Assembly: GCA_030614035.1 (NCBI GenBank)
Contig: JAUWKW010000114.1
Location: 1-5,636, forward strand
DNA: 5,636 nt
Reading direction: 5' to 3'
Origin: Chromatiales bacterium
Lineage (GTDB): Bacteria > Pseudomonadota > Gammaproteobacteria > Steroidobacterales > GCA-2729495
Part shown: piece after piece, positions 1-5,636 of the stretch
Layout: the number at the start of each line of letters is the position of its first letter
How positions within the stretch are numbered: the stretch's first letter is position 1
Position numbers and translations under genes: made by a program
Notes under the pieces: model-generated
Told to the model about the DNA's origin: nothing
Seen by the model: the letters and a program-made list of their open reading frames with translations, nothing else
The model's database searches: none

Positions 1-324
1 ACGGGCGGGGTCGACGCCTATGCCGTCATCGATACGGCCGGGAAACAGGTCGACTTGCGGCCAGGCGCATTCGTTTCCGTCGCATTGTTGGATAGACGGT
101 TCGCCGACGTGCTCGAGGCACCCGAAAGCGCCTTATATGGCGAAGACGTTGTCTATGTTATCCAGGATGGGCGACTGTCAGAGCGCCGAATCGACATCCA
201 AGGTTATGCCGGTAACAACATCTTGTTTACTGCACTCGGTGACACTCAAATCGAAGATGGCGACTTGATCGTGACGACCCAAATCCGAGAAGGTGGCACC
301 GGCGCCAGGGTCGACGTGCGCTGA
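1..324 (+). CDS. RND efflux pump periplasmic adaptor (membrane fusion protein), C-terminal part
   Basis: This is the last 107 codons of a gene that enters from the left edge, reading in frame from base 1 to a TGA at 322-324. The piece LRPGAFVSVALLDRR resembles the end of the beta-barrel domain of HlyD/AcrA-type adaptors, where a P-G-x-F/M-V segment is typical. APESALYGEDVVYVIQDG followed by a short repeat of beta strands (RRIDIQGYAGN, IEDGDLIVTT) matches the membrane-proximal domain. In this family the protein is anchored in or attached to the inner membrane and bridges the permease to an outer-membrane channel. The stop overlaps the permease start by one base, which supports the assignment independently. 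The lipoyl, hairpin and signal regions lie outside the window, so the exact subfamily and substrate cannot be given. The family call is fairly secure; the substrate is unknown. Confidence 0.85.
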   Translation, partial: TGGVDAYAVIDTAGKQVDLRPGAFVSVALLDRRFADVLEAPESALYGEDVVYVIQDGRLSERRIDIQGYAGNNILFTALGDTQIEDGDLIVTTQIREGGTGARVDVR

Positions 325-326
325 TG
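322..326 (+). promoter_or_regulatory. TGATG stop/start overlap coupling adaptor and permease
   Basis: The adaptor TGA (322-324) and the permease ATG (324-326) share the base at 324. No well-placed Shine-Dalgarno sequence precedes the ATG; the nearest purine run, AGGG at 307-310, ends 13 bases before it. Such overlaps usually mean that ribosomes ending the first gene restart on the second, keeping adaptor and permease in proportion. The overlap is seen directly; coupling is inferred. Confidence 0.75.
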
Positions 327-3300
327 GACCTGCAATCGCGCGGCATCATCAATACCTTTGCCCGACACCCGGTGGCAGGGAACCTGATGATGATGCTGAT
401 GCTGCTGTTTGGCGTTTACGGGCTCGCCTCGCTAAACCGGCAGGTCATGCCCGACTTTACTATGAACGTCATCTCGATTGACGTCGAATGGCCGGGCGCC
501 AGTCCACAAGACGTTGAGTCCAACGTCATAGGGGCAATAGAGCGAGAGATTCGATTTCTCAACAACGTAAGGCGCGTCGATGCGATGGCCTTCGAAGATC
601 GGGCCGGAGTCAAGGTCAAATTCGAAGACGGCGCCGATATGTCGAAGGCGCTGACCGATGTCCAGGCAGCGATCGCGAGGATAACGACTTTTCCGTCCGA
701 TATAGAGCGGCCGGTCATCAGCCAGGTTGAAGAATCTGACAAAGTGTGCCGGCTCGAAATCGCCGGACCGTTCCCGGAGGAGTCGCTCAAGGTAATCGCC
801 AGGCAGATTCGCGATGACATCCTTAACCTGGGTCTTGCCAGCGTCACGCTGGATGGTGTCAGGAATTCCGAGATCTGGGCAGAGGTTCCGGATTCGGTCC
901 TGCGGCAACTGGATCTGACGGTCAACGACATTGCTTTGCGGATCAGTCAGGCCAGCCTGGACCTGCCATCGGGCAGTATCGAGAGCGGTGGCGTATCCAG
1001 GCAGATTCGCAGCGAGGGCCTGGCCCGGACCGCGGCCGAGGTCGGCGAGATCGAGATCGTATCGAAACAGACCGGAGAGAAGCTGCGGCTGAAGGACATT
1101 GCCAGGATCTATGACACTTTCGAGGAAGGCTCCATTTCGCGGGTGCTGGACGGCTACACGTCGATCGGGCTGATCGTGCGGCGCACCAGGGGCGTGGATT
1201 CGATTGATTCCCAACGAATTGTGACTCAATACGTCGATGAACTGCGCCAAGAGCTACCGCCAACCCTGCAGATCGACATGTTCGACGTATTTGCCGACAC
1301 GGCGACTCAAAGGGTGCGAATGCTGCTGTGGAACGGCTTCGGGGGCCTGCTTCTTGTTGTCGCAATCTTGTTTTTATTTCTCAATGGGCGGGTGGCCTTC
1401 TGGGTCGCGATGGGAATCCCGATTTCAATTATGGCGACGCTTGGGGGTATGGCCGTTATCGGCCTGACGCTGAACATGATCAGCATGTTCGCAATCATCA
1501 TGGGGCTCGGCATCATCGTCGATGACGCTATTGTTGTCGCCGAACATACAGAGATGTTGCATCGGCATGGCGTCCCCCCTGAGAAAGCCACCCTGGAGAG
1601 CGCCCATACGATGTTCCCGCCGGTCATGGCAGCGTCTCTGACGACGATCGCAGCATTCGCGCCGATCCTGACCATTGGAGACGAGGTTGGCCAGATTCTT
1701 CGCGGTCTGCCGTTGACAATCATATTGGTCATTCTCGCCAGCCTCGTCGAATGTTTTCTGGTGTTGCCGATGCACCTGAAGAAGGCAATGCAGAGAATGG
1801 ATAGCAGGGGTGAAAATAAGCCCAGCAAGTTTCATATCGCGTTTAACCGGTTCCGTGATACACGGGTTAAGAACGCGGTCGCGCGGAGTTTCGATCGACG
1901 CTACAGCACGGTGTTCGCGTTTATCTGTATGCTTTTTATTGCGCTCTCAATGCTTGCCACCGGGCGCGTCGGCTTTGAGTTTTTCGCAACTCCGGAAACC
2001 GATATCATTTTTGCCAATTTTTCATTCAGCCCCGGTACGCCACGGGAACGTACCCGGGAAATGGTCGCCGAAATGGCTCGTTCTGTTGCTGTTGTAGAAG
2101 ATCGCTTGACCGACGGTCGCGGCGTACTGGTTCGACACAAGGTCGGGGCGATCGCATCAACTGAGGCTCGTGAAATGGCTCCGGCGATGTACGGGGATCA
2201 TATCGGCGCTTACACGGTTGAACTCGTCTCCGGCGACAATCGCGACATCAGGAACACAGAATTTATAGAAGCATGGCATGAAGAAGTTCGGCCGCCAGCC
2301 GGCATGGAGAAGCTGATAATTTTTGAACTTTCGGCCGGAGGGCCGCCGGGGCGTGACCTCGACATTCGTCTGCACGGCGCGGATCTTGCAACGCTGAAAT
2401 ATGCCGCTATGGAGATACGTGAGGTGCTTGAGAACACTCCGGGAGCGCTGGCCATCGAGGACAACCTGCCCTACGGCAAGCAGGAGATAGTCATGGAACT
2501 GACCCCTCTGGGCCGGGCCATGGGGTTTACCACCGAGGCCGTCGCGCGCCAGGTCAGGAACTCATTTGAAGGTGCCATCGCAAAACGATTCTCGCGCGAT
2601 CAGGAAGAAATCATCGTCCGGGTCAAGTTGGCTGAATCGCCGAATTTTCGAACTTCGATTAGGGATCTCTATCTGCGTGCTTCGGACGGATCCGAGGTGC
2701 CGCTGACCGAAGTCGTGTCGTTGAGAACCCAGATTGGCTTTTCGCAAGTGCGTCGTGAGGACGGCCTGCGGCAGGTATCAGTAACCGCTGACGTGGACCA
2801 TCAAATCGCGACGACGAATCAGTTAATCGCGGAGTTGGCCAGCGGCGCAATCCCGGAGGTGAAACGCAAGTACGGAATAGAGATTGATTTCAAGGGCCGG
2901 GCCGAAGAACAAGAGGAAGCGCTTGGGGACACGTCGGTCGCATTGATGATCGCGTTGGCCCTGATATACATCATTCTGGCATGGGTATTCGCAAGCTACA
3001 CAACGCCGTTTGTCGTGATGTCGATCATACCGTTCGGATTAGTCGGCGCGGTCATCGGTCACTGGGTGATGGGATTCAACCTAAACATGCTCGGTCTGCA
3101 GGCGCTGCTGGGATTGTTTGGGGTCATGATCAACGATTCGATCATCCTGGTGTCTGCGATCAATCGGGCCAGGACCCGTGGCGCCGAGCTCAAGGAAGCG
3201 ATACTCGCCGGGACACGCGAGAGATTGCGTCCGGTTCTGTTGACGACGCTAACGACGATCGGTGGTCTGACCCCGTTGCTGTTCGAGCGTAGCCTGCAGG

Positions 3301-3470
3301 CACAACTGGTGCAGCCGCTCGCTATCACGTTGATCTTCGGATTGATGTTCTCCATGTTCCTGGTATTGTTTTTTGTACCCGCGATGCTTGGCATAGGGGA
3401 CGACATGAAGCGCCGGTTCCGCTGGCGCCGGCCGGTGGAGCCGGGGCGTGCAGCAGAAGGCCGTGCCTGA
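324..3470 (+). CDS. RND-family efflux permease (AcrB/HAE-1-like inner-membrane subunit)
   Basis: A complete 1048-residue protein, the usual length for RND permeases. It uses proton influx to export a substrate from the periplasm or inner membrane. The family's two-fold layout is visible: TM1 near residues 17-37, a first periplasmic loop to about 332, TM2-TM6 within about 333-480, TM7 near 527-548, a second periplasmic loop to about 870, and TM8-TM12 to about 1020, then a short basic tail. The TM4 motif GIIVDDAIVVAEH carries the paired aspartates D400/D401 needed for proton relay in AcrB (D407/D408). In TM10 the AcrB lysine (K940) is replaced: the segment reads GVMINDSIILV, with N937 and D938. 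The ATG at 324 lies in the stop of the adaptor gene (TGATG), suggesting translational coupling; an AGGG at 307-310 is rather distant. The N-terminus agrees with relatives. Substrate cannot be told from sequence; a drug, bile-salt or lipid-like compound is possible. Heavy-metal CzcA type seems less likely but is not excluded. Confidence 0.95.
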   Translation: MDLQSRGIINTFARHPVAGNLMMMLMLLFGVYGLASLNRQVMPDFTMNVISIDVEWPGASPQDVESNVIGAIEREIRFLNNVRRVDAMAFEDRAGVKVKFEDGADMSKALTDVQAAIARITTFPSDIERPVISQVEESDKVCRLEIAGPFPEESLKVIARQIRDDILNLGLASVTLDGVRNSEIWAEVPDSVLRQLDLTVNDIALRISQASLDLPSGSIESGGVSRQIRSEGLARTAAEVGEIEIVSKQTGEKLRLKDIARIYDTFEEGSISRVLDGYTSIGLIVRRTRGVDSIDSQRIVTQYVDELRQELPPTLQIDMFDVFADTATQRVRMLLWNGFGGLLLVVAILFLFLNGRVAFWVAMGIPISIMATLGGMAVIGLTLNMISMFAIIMGLGIIVDDAIVVAEHTEMLHRHGVPPEKATLESAHTMFPPVMAASLTTIAAFAPILTIGDEVGQILRGLPLTIILVILASLVECFLVLPMHLKKAMQRMDSRGENKPSKFHIAFNRFRDTRVKNAVARSFDRRYSTVFAFICMLFIALSMLATGRVGFEFFATPETDIIFANFSFSPGTPRERTREMVAEMARSVAVVEDRLTDGRGVLVRHKVGAIASTEAREMAPAMYGDHIGAYTVELVSGDNRDIRNTEFIEAWHEEVRPPAGMEKLIIFELSAGGPPGRDLDIRLHGADLATLKYAAMEIREVLENTPGALAIEDNLPYGKQEIVMELTPLGRAMGFTTEAVARQVRNSFEGAIAKRFSRDQEEIIVRVKLAESPNFRTSIRDLYLRASDGSEVPLTEVVSLRTQIGFSQVRREDGLRQVSVTADVDHQIATTNQLIAELASGAIPEVKRKYGIEIDFKGRAEEQEEALGDTSVALMIALALIYIILAWVFASYTTPFVVMSIIPFGLVGAVIGHWVMGFNLNMLGLQALLGLFGVMINDSIILVSAINRARTRGAELKEAILAGTRERLRPVLLTTLTTIGGLTPLLFERSLQAQLVQPLAITLIFGLMFSMFLVLFFVPAMLGIGDDMKRRFRWRRPVEPGRAAEGRA

Positions 3471-3500
3471 CCGCGTGTGTGATCGATCGCTTAGCGCAGG

Positions 3501-4724
3501 CTACCCGGCGGGTCCGAAGTTGTCGTTATCGGTTTCGTTTCCACCCGAAGCAGGCGTAAAGATTCGCACCACCACAAAGCCGACGATGCCGGACAACAGC
3601 GAACCGGCGATGATTCCGAGACGGTAGGGACGCGTGCTGTCGAGAATGTAGCTGTCTGGGTATGCCAATGATCCAATAAACAGGCTCATCGTGAAGCCGA
3701 CTCCGGTCAGTATTGCGACGCCATAGAGTTGGCCCCAGTTGACCTGGGCCGGAAGCGGACAGCATTTAGTCTTGATCGCAATCCAGGCGAACCCGAACAC
3801 CCCTAGCTGTTTACCGACGAACAGACCCAAAGCGATAGCCAACGGAACGCCCTGCAGCAATTCTCCCATGCTTACTCCTCGCAGCACTACGCCAGCATTG
3901 GCAAACGCAAACAACGGCAGAATTGCAAATGCAACCCACGGGTGAAGTACGTGGATCAAATGCCGAAGCGGTGAATCGTCATGATCTTCGACGTCTGTTG
4001 GCCCGAGCGGTATAAAAAATCCGAGCACGACGCCGGCCAGGGTCGCATGTACGCCTGATTTCAATACCGCGATCCACAGCACCAGACCGGCCAGAATATA
4101 AGGCGTTAAGCGCTGCTCGCCCCTGATCGCGAGAATTGCCAGCGCTGTGATTGCTACGAGAGCTACGAGCAACGAGATCGGTGACAAATTGCTAGAGTAA
4201 AACAGTGCAATAATCACAATTGCGCCCAGGTCATCTATGATTGCCAGCGTCATCAGAAACAGCTTTAGTGCGGTTGGAACCCCCGGACCGGCTAGCGCCA
4301 GTACCCCCAGAGCAAACGCAATATCGGTGGCGGTTGGCACTGCCCAACCTCGAACAGTTGAGGGATCCCCTCCGACCACCACAATAAATACCGCGGCCGG
4401 CACGATGATGCCGCCGAGACCCGCAACAACCGGCAGAATAATCTGACGAAGATCAGATAGTTCGCCGACCAGAATCTCGCGTTTGACTTCCATGCCGATC
4501 ATGAAGAAAAACACTGCCATCAATCCGTCGTTGACCCAATGCAGCAATGGTTTGTCGATTTCCAGTGCCCCCACACCAATATGTATCGGGGTATCGAGGA
4601 ACGCTTCGTATATCTCCCCGAAGGGGGAATTCTTCAGCACCATTGCCACCGCAGCGGCAAGCAACAGCAGGATGCCGCCGGCTGCCTCGAGCTTGAAGAA
4701 ATCACGAAACGTTGCTTTATACAT
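3501..4724 (-). CDS. nhaA: Na+/H+ antiporter NhaA
   Basis: A complete 407-residue inner-membrane protein that exports Na+ (or Li+) in exchange for two protons, giving sodium tolerance and pH control at alkaline pH. The whole length matches the NhaA family: an N-terminal AAGGILLLLAAAVAM helix, VNDGLMAVFFFMIGMEVKRE (residues 64-83), the assembly segment TATDIAFALG with T133/D134, the ion-binding pair D164/D165 in LAIIDDLGAI, the pH-related histidine H226 in SGVHATLAG, the LHPWVAFAILPLFAFANAGV segment, and K305 in GLFVGKQLG. These correspond to E. coli D133, D163/D164, H225 and K300, so all key residues are present. About twelve helices are visible. The start fits the E. coli N-terminus (M-x(6)-FF), although no good ribosome site precedes it. 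The C-terminus adds a short polar tail rich in Asn, Asp and Gly. It converges on the RND permease, with 30 bases between stops, and no nhaR-like regulator is in the window. Confidence 0.97.
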   Translation of the reverse strand: MYKATFRDFFKLEAAGGILLLLAAAVAMVLKNSPFGEIYEAFLDTPIHIGVGALEIDKPLLHWVNDGLMAVFFFMIGMEVKREILVGELSDLRQIILPVVAGLGGIIVPAAVFIVVVGGDPSTVRGWAVPTATDIAFALGVLALAGPGVPTALKLFLMTLAIIDDLGAIVIIALFYSSNLSPISLLVALVAITALAILAIRGEQRLTPYILAGLVLWIAVLKSGVHATLAGVVLGFFIPLGPTDVEDHDDSPLRHLIHVLHPWVAFAILPLFAFANAGVVLRGVSMGELLQGVPLAIALGLFVGKQLGVFGFAWIAIKTKCCPLPAQVNWGQLYGVAILTGVGFTMSLFIGSLAYPDSYILDSTRPYRLGIIAGSLLSGIVGFVVVRIFTPASGGNETDNDNFGPAG

Positions 4725-4753
4725 GGTGAGCTATCGGCGAGCCGTCGGTTCGA

Positions 4754-4945
4754 CTAACGCAGCCAACGGAAATCGTATGGTTCGATAGATCGATAAATCG
4801 AGCCGCAATGATCTGACTGGCATGCTACGCATGTTGGCGGTAGTGTACGTTTGTCACTGCGCATGGTCGACCCCCACATCGAGCGAGCAAAACTCGTGGC
4901 CATGGGCTGTTCGATGTAACTTTTAGGCTGGTCAGAGAGTGGCAT
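4754..4945 (-). CDS. Possible small cysteine-containing protein upstream of nhaA, unrecognised
   Basis: A 63-codon frame on the minus strand, from ATG at 4945-4943 to TAG at 4756-4754, ends 29 bases before the nhaA start and in the same direction. The same frame stays open upstream to an ATG at 5038, but that part overlaps the 5' end of the ABC gene. I do not recognise the product. Its second half carries CVACQSDHC, a Cys-x2-Cys-x4-Cys arrangement that could bind metal, and it ends in an aromatic, charged stretch (SIEPYDFRWLR). The residue mix includes K, D, E, Y, F and I and is less arginine/serine-dominated than typical shadow frames. Against it: no Shine-Dalgarno sequence precedes any of its starts, codon choice is not distinctive, and a frame this short can occur by chance. 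If real, it would be cotranscribed with nhaA. It is equally plausible that this is simply the nhaA leader. Confidence 0.25.
   Translation of the reverse strand: MPLSDQPKSYIEQPMATSFARSMWGSTMRSDKRTLPPTCVACQSDHCGSIYRSIEPYDFRWLR
4821..4833. repeat. Short perfect inverted repeat CATGC-TAC-GCATG
   Basis: Two five-base arms separated by three bases lie 97 bases upstream of the nhaA start and about 150 bases upstream of the likely ABC gene start. Its place between divergent genes would suit a regulator-binding site, but arms of five bases are expected by chance at this scale. It also falls inside the possible small gene at 4754-4945, where it encodes part of the CVAC motif. Confidence 0.2.
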
Positions 4946-4981
4946 TTTGGCCAGGTGGGACTGAATGACCGGCAGCAGGAC

Positions 4982-5636
4982 ATGAAGACTGGTTCGAATC
5001 CTGAGATGTCGGCCGGCCGAGGGCCGGCATTCGTGCATATCGATGGGATCTCGAGCGACCCAAAACGATCAGCGGGACTGCAGTCGATAAACTTAAAAAT
5101 TCGGCGCGGTGAAATTCTGGCGCTCCTGGGTCCATCGGGTTGCGGTAAATCCACTTTGTTAAGGATTATTGCTGGGCTGGACCAACCGCTTGCCGGCGAT
5201 ATTCAGATCGAGGGTCAATCAATCAGCGGCCTTCCCCCACATAGGCGGCCGGTGAATACGATGTTTCAGTCGTACGCGCTGTTTCCGAACTTGACCGTCG
5301 CACAGAACATCGCATTTGGACTGAAACAGGACCAGCTTCCCAAGAGCGTCATCGAAGAACGCGTCGATCATAGTTTGGAAATCGTTGGTTGTACCACCAT
5401 CGCCCAACGTAAACCGGGTTGGATTTCAAGCGAGTTGCAGCAACGTGTCGCGCTTGCTCGCTGCCTCGCAAAGAACCCCAAATTGGTGCTGCTGGATGAC
5501 CCGATGGCGCGGCTCGATCGCAAGTTGCGCGCTGAAATGCTGTTGGAGATGGCGGAGATTATTCGCAGAGTCCGGGCAACCTGCATCGTAGCCACCCATG
5601 ACCAGGATGAGGCGATGACCATGGCAGACCGTATCG
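4982..5636 (+). CDS. PotG-like ABC transporter ATP-binding subunit with degenerate catalytic motifs, 3' end cut off
   Basis: The frame is open from ATG at 4982 to the window edge (218 codons; family members are about 350-380 residues). It belongs to the PotA/PotG polyamine-importer ATPases, cytoplasmic subunits that power uptake through an inner-membrane permease. Intact parts are Walker A GPSGCGKST (50-58), the Q-loop NTMFQSYALFPN (Q96), FGLKQDQLPK, and the switch region ATHDQDEAMTMA (H206). Degenerate parts are the signature, ISSEL at 148-152 instead of LSGGQ; Walker B, LVLLDDP with D173 where the catalytic Glu should be; the D-loop, ARLD (176-179); and no aromatic A-loop residue near 23-32. 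The match needs no gap, so a frameshift is unlikely. The start is uncertain: AGGA at 4977-4980 is too close to the ATG. Alternatives are GTG 4955, ATG 5006, and GTG 5033, which has GAGGG nine bases before it. The regulatory TOBE-like domain and any permease genes are outside the window. Transporter substrate and whether the protein hydrolyses ATP remain open. Confidence 0.88.
   Translation, partial: MKTGSNPEMSAGRGPAFVHIDGISSDPKRSAGLQSINLKIRRGEILALLGPSGCGKSTLLRIIAGLDQPLAGDIQIEGQSISGLPPHRRPVNTMFQSYALFPNLTVAQNIAFGLKQDQLPKSVIEERVDHSLEIVGCTTIAQRKPGWISSELQQRVALARCLAKNPKLVLLDDPMARLDRKLRAEMLLEMAEIIRRVRATCIVATHDQDEAMTMADRI
5012..5028 (+). promoter_or_regulatory. Strong GC hairpin at the 5' end of the ABC ATPase gene
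   Basis: Seven-base arms GCCGGCC (5012-5018) and GGCCGGC (5022-5028) pair perfectly around a three-base GAG loop. All stem pairs are G-C. No T-run follows, so it is not an intrinsic terminator. It lies 30 bases after the ATG at 4982 and just after the ATG at 5006, and it would tie up part of the GAGGG that could serve a GTG start at 5033. It might limit translation of this gene, or be only a by-product of GC-rich codons for Ala-Gly-Arg-Gly-Pro-Ala. Confidence 0.35.

Larger units (their letters stand above)
4725..4981. other. Divergent intergenic region between nhaA and the ABC ATPase gene
   Basis: These 257 bases must hold the promoters of at least nhaA (leftward) and probably the ABC gene (rightward). 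I could not find a convincing pair of -35/-10 boxes on either strand. For nhaA, the AT-richer patch at about 4771-4800, with repeated CGAT/TCGA units, is the likeliest site; weak -10-like sequences occur there but no good -35 at proper spacing. No riboswitch, tRNA or terminator is evident. A possible small gene on the minus strand (4754-4945) occupies much of it. Confidence 0.5.

Noticed and set aside
384..407. Low-complexity ATG/CTG run near the start of the permease gene, looking like a triplet repeat.
   Set aside because: It encodes the Met/Leu-rich first membrane helix (residues 21-28) and is not a regular repeat; hydrophobic composition explains it.
432..1250. Long open frame (272 codons) on the minus strand opposite the RND permease.
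   Set aside because: It is antisense to a clear, family-conserved coding region, resembles no protein I know, and has no ribosome site or context. It is a shadow of the permease codon pattern.
3503..3513. ACCC-GGC-GGGT as an intrinsic terminator at the gene convergence.
   Set aside because: Only four base pairs, inside the last codons of nhaA, and no T-run follows on either strand.
4940..4954. Sigma-54-like promoter (TGGCA followed by GGCCA) ahead of the ABC gene.
   Set aside because: The conserved GC of the -12 element is not at the required distance from the GG of the -24 element, and TTGC is absent.
4991..5001. GGTTCGAATCC, identical to the conserved T-arm core of many tRNAs, suggesting a tRNA or an attachment-site remnant.
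   Set aside because: The five-base T stem does not pair beyond two pairs, no acceptor stem, anticodon arm or CCA is found around it, and it lies inside the ABC gene frame. Treated as chance.
5405..5510. Frameshift or sequencing error as an explanation for the altered ABC signature and Walker B.
   Set aside because: Flanking residues on both sides align in the same frame without insertion or deletion, and several separate codons differ, which a single base error cannot produce.

Overview
The window looks like chromosomal DNA of a moderately GC-rich Gram-negative bacterium, most likely a gammaproteobacterium and perhaps a marine or salt-exposed one. The basis is an inner-membrane/periplasm RND efflux pair, a NhaA sodium/proton antiporter and a PotG-like ABC ATPase whose intact segments closely resemble the enterobacterial protein as I remember it. 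The taxonomic assignment is inference only; no marker gene is present.

Layout. Bases 1-324 hold the 3' end of a periplasmic adaptor gene for an RND pump. Its TGA overlaps by one base the ATG of a complete 1048-residue RND permease (324-3470), so the two are clearly one operon. After a 30-base gap comes a convergent, complete nhaA (4724 down to 3501, minus strand). A 257-base intergenic region (4725-4981) separates nhaA from a divergent ABC-transporter ATPase gene that starts near 4982 and runs off the right edge. The intergenic region holds a possible 63-codon reading frame on the minus strand, a short palindrome and no confident promoter. There is no gene-free stretch longer than 300 bases, and I see no tRNA, rRNA, insertion sequence or CRISPR array.

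How the genes relate. The adaptor and permease would form two of the three parts of a proton-driven efflux pump; the outer-membrane channel is not in the window. NhaA is an independent proton-coupled antiporter that exports sodium. The ABC ATPase belongs to the polyamine (PotA/PotG) type of importer, but its partner genes lie beyond the edge.

The most unusual item is that ATPase. Walker A, the Q-loop and the H-loop are intact, but the LSGGQ signature reads ISSEL, the catalytic glutamate after Walker B is aspartate, and the A-loop aromatic residue is absent. The alignment needs no gap, so this looks like a specifically degenerated, possibly regulatory or heterodimeric, nucleotide-binding subunit rather than a sequencing error or a broken gene.
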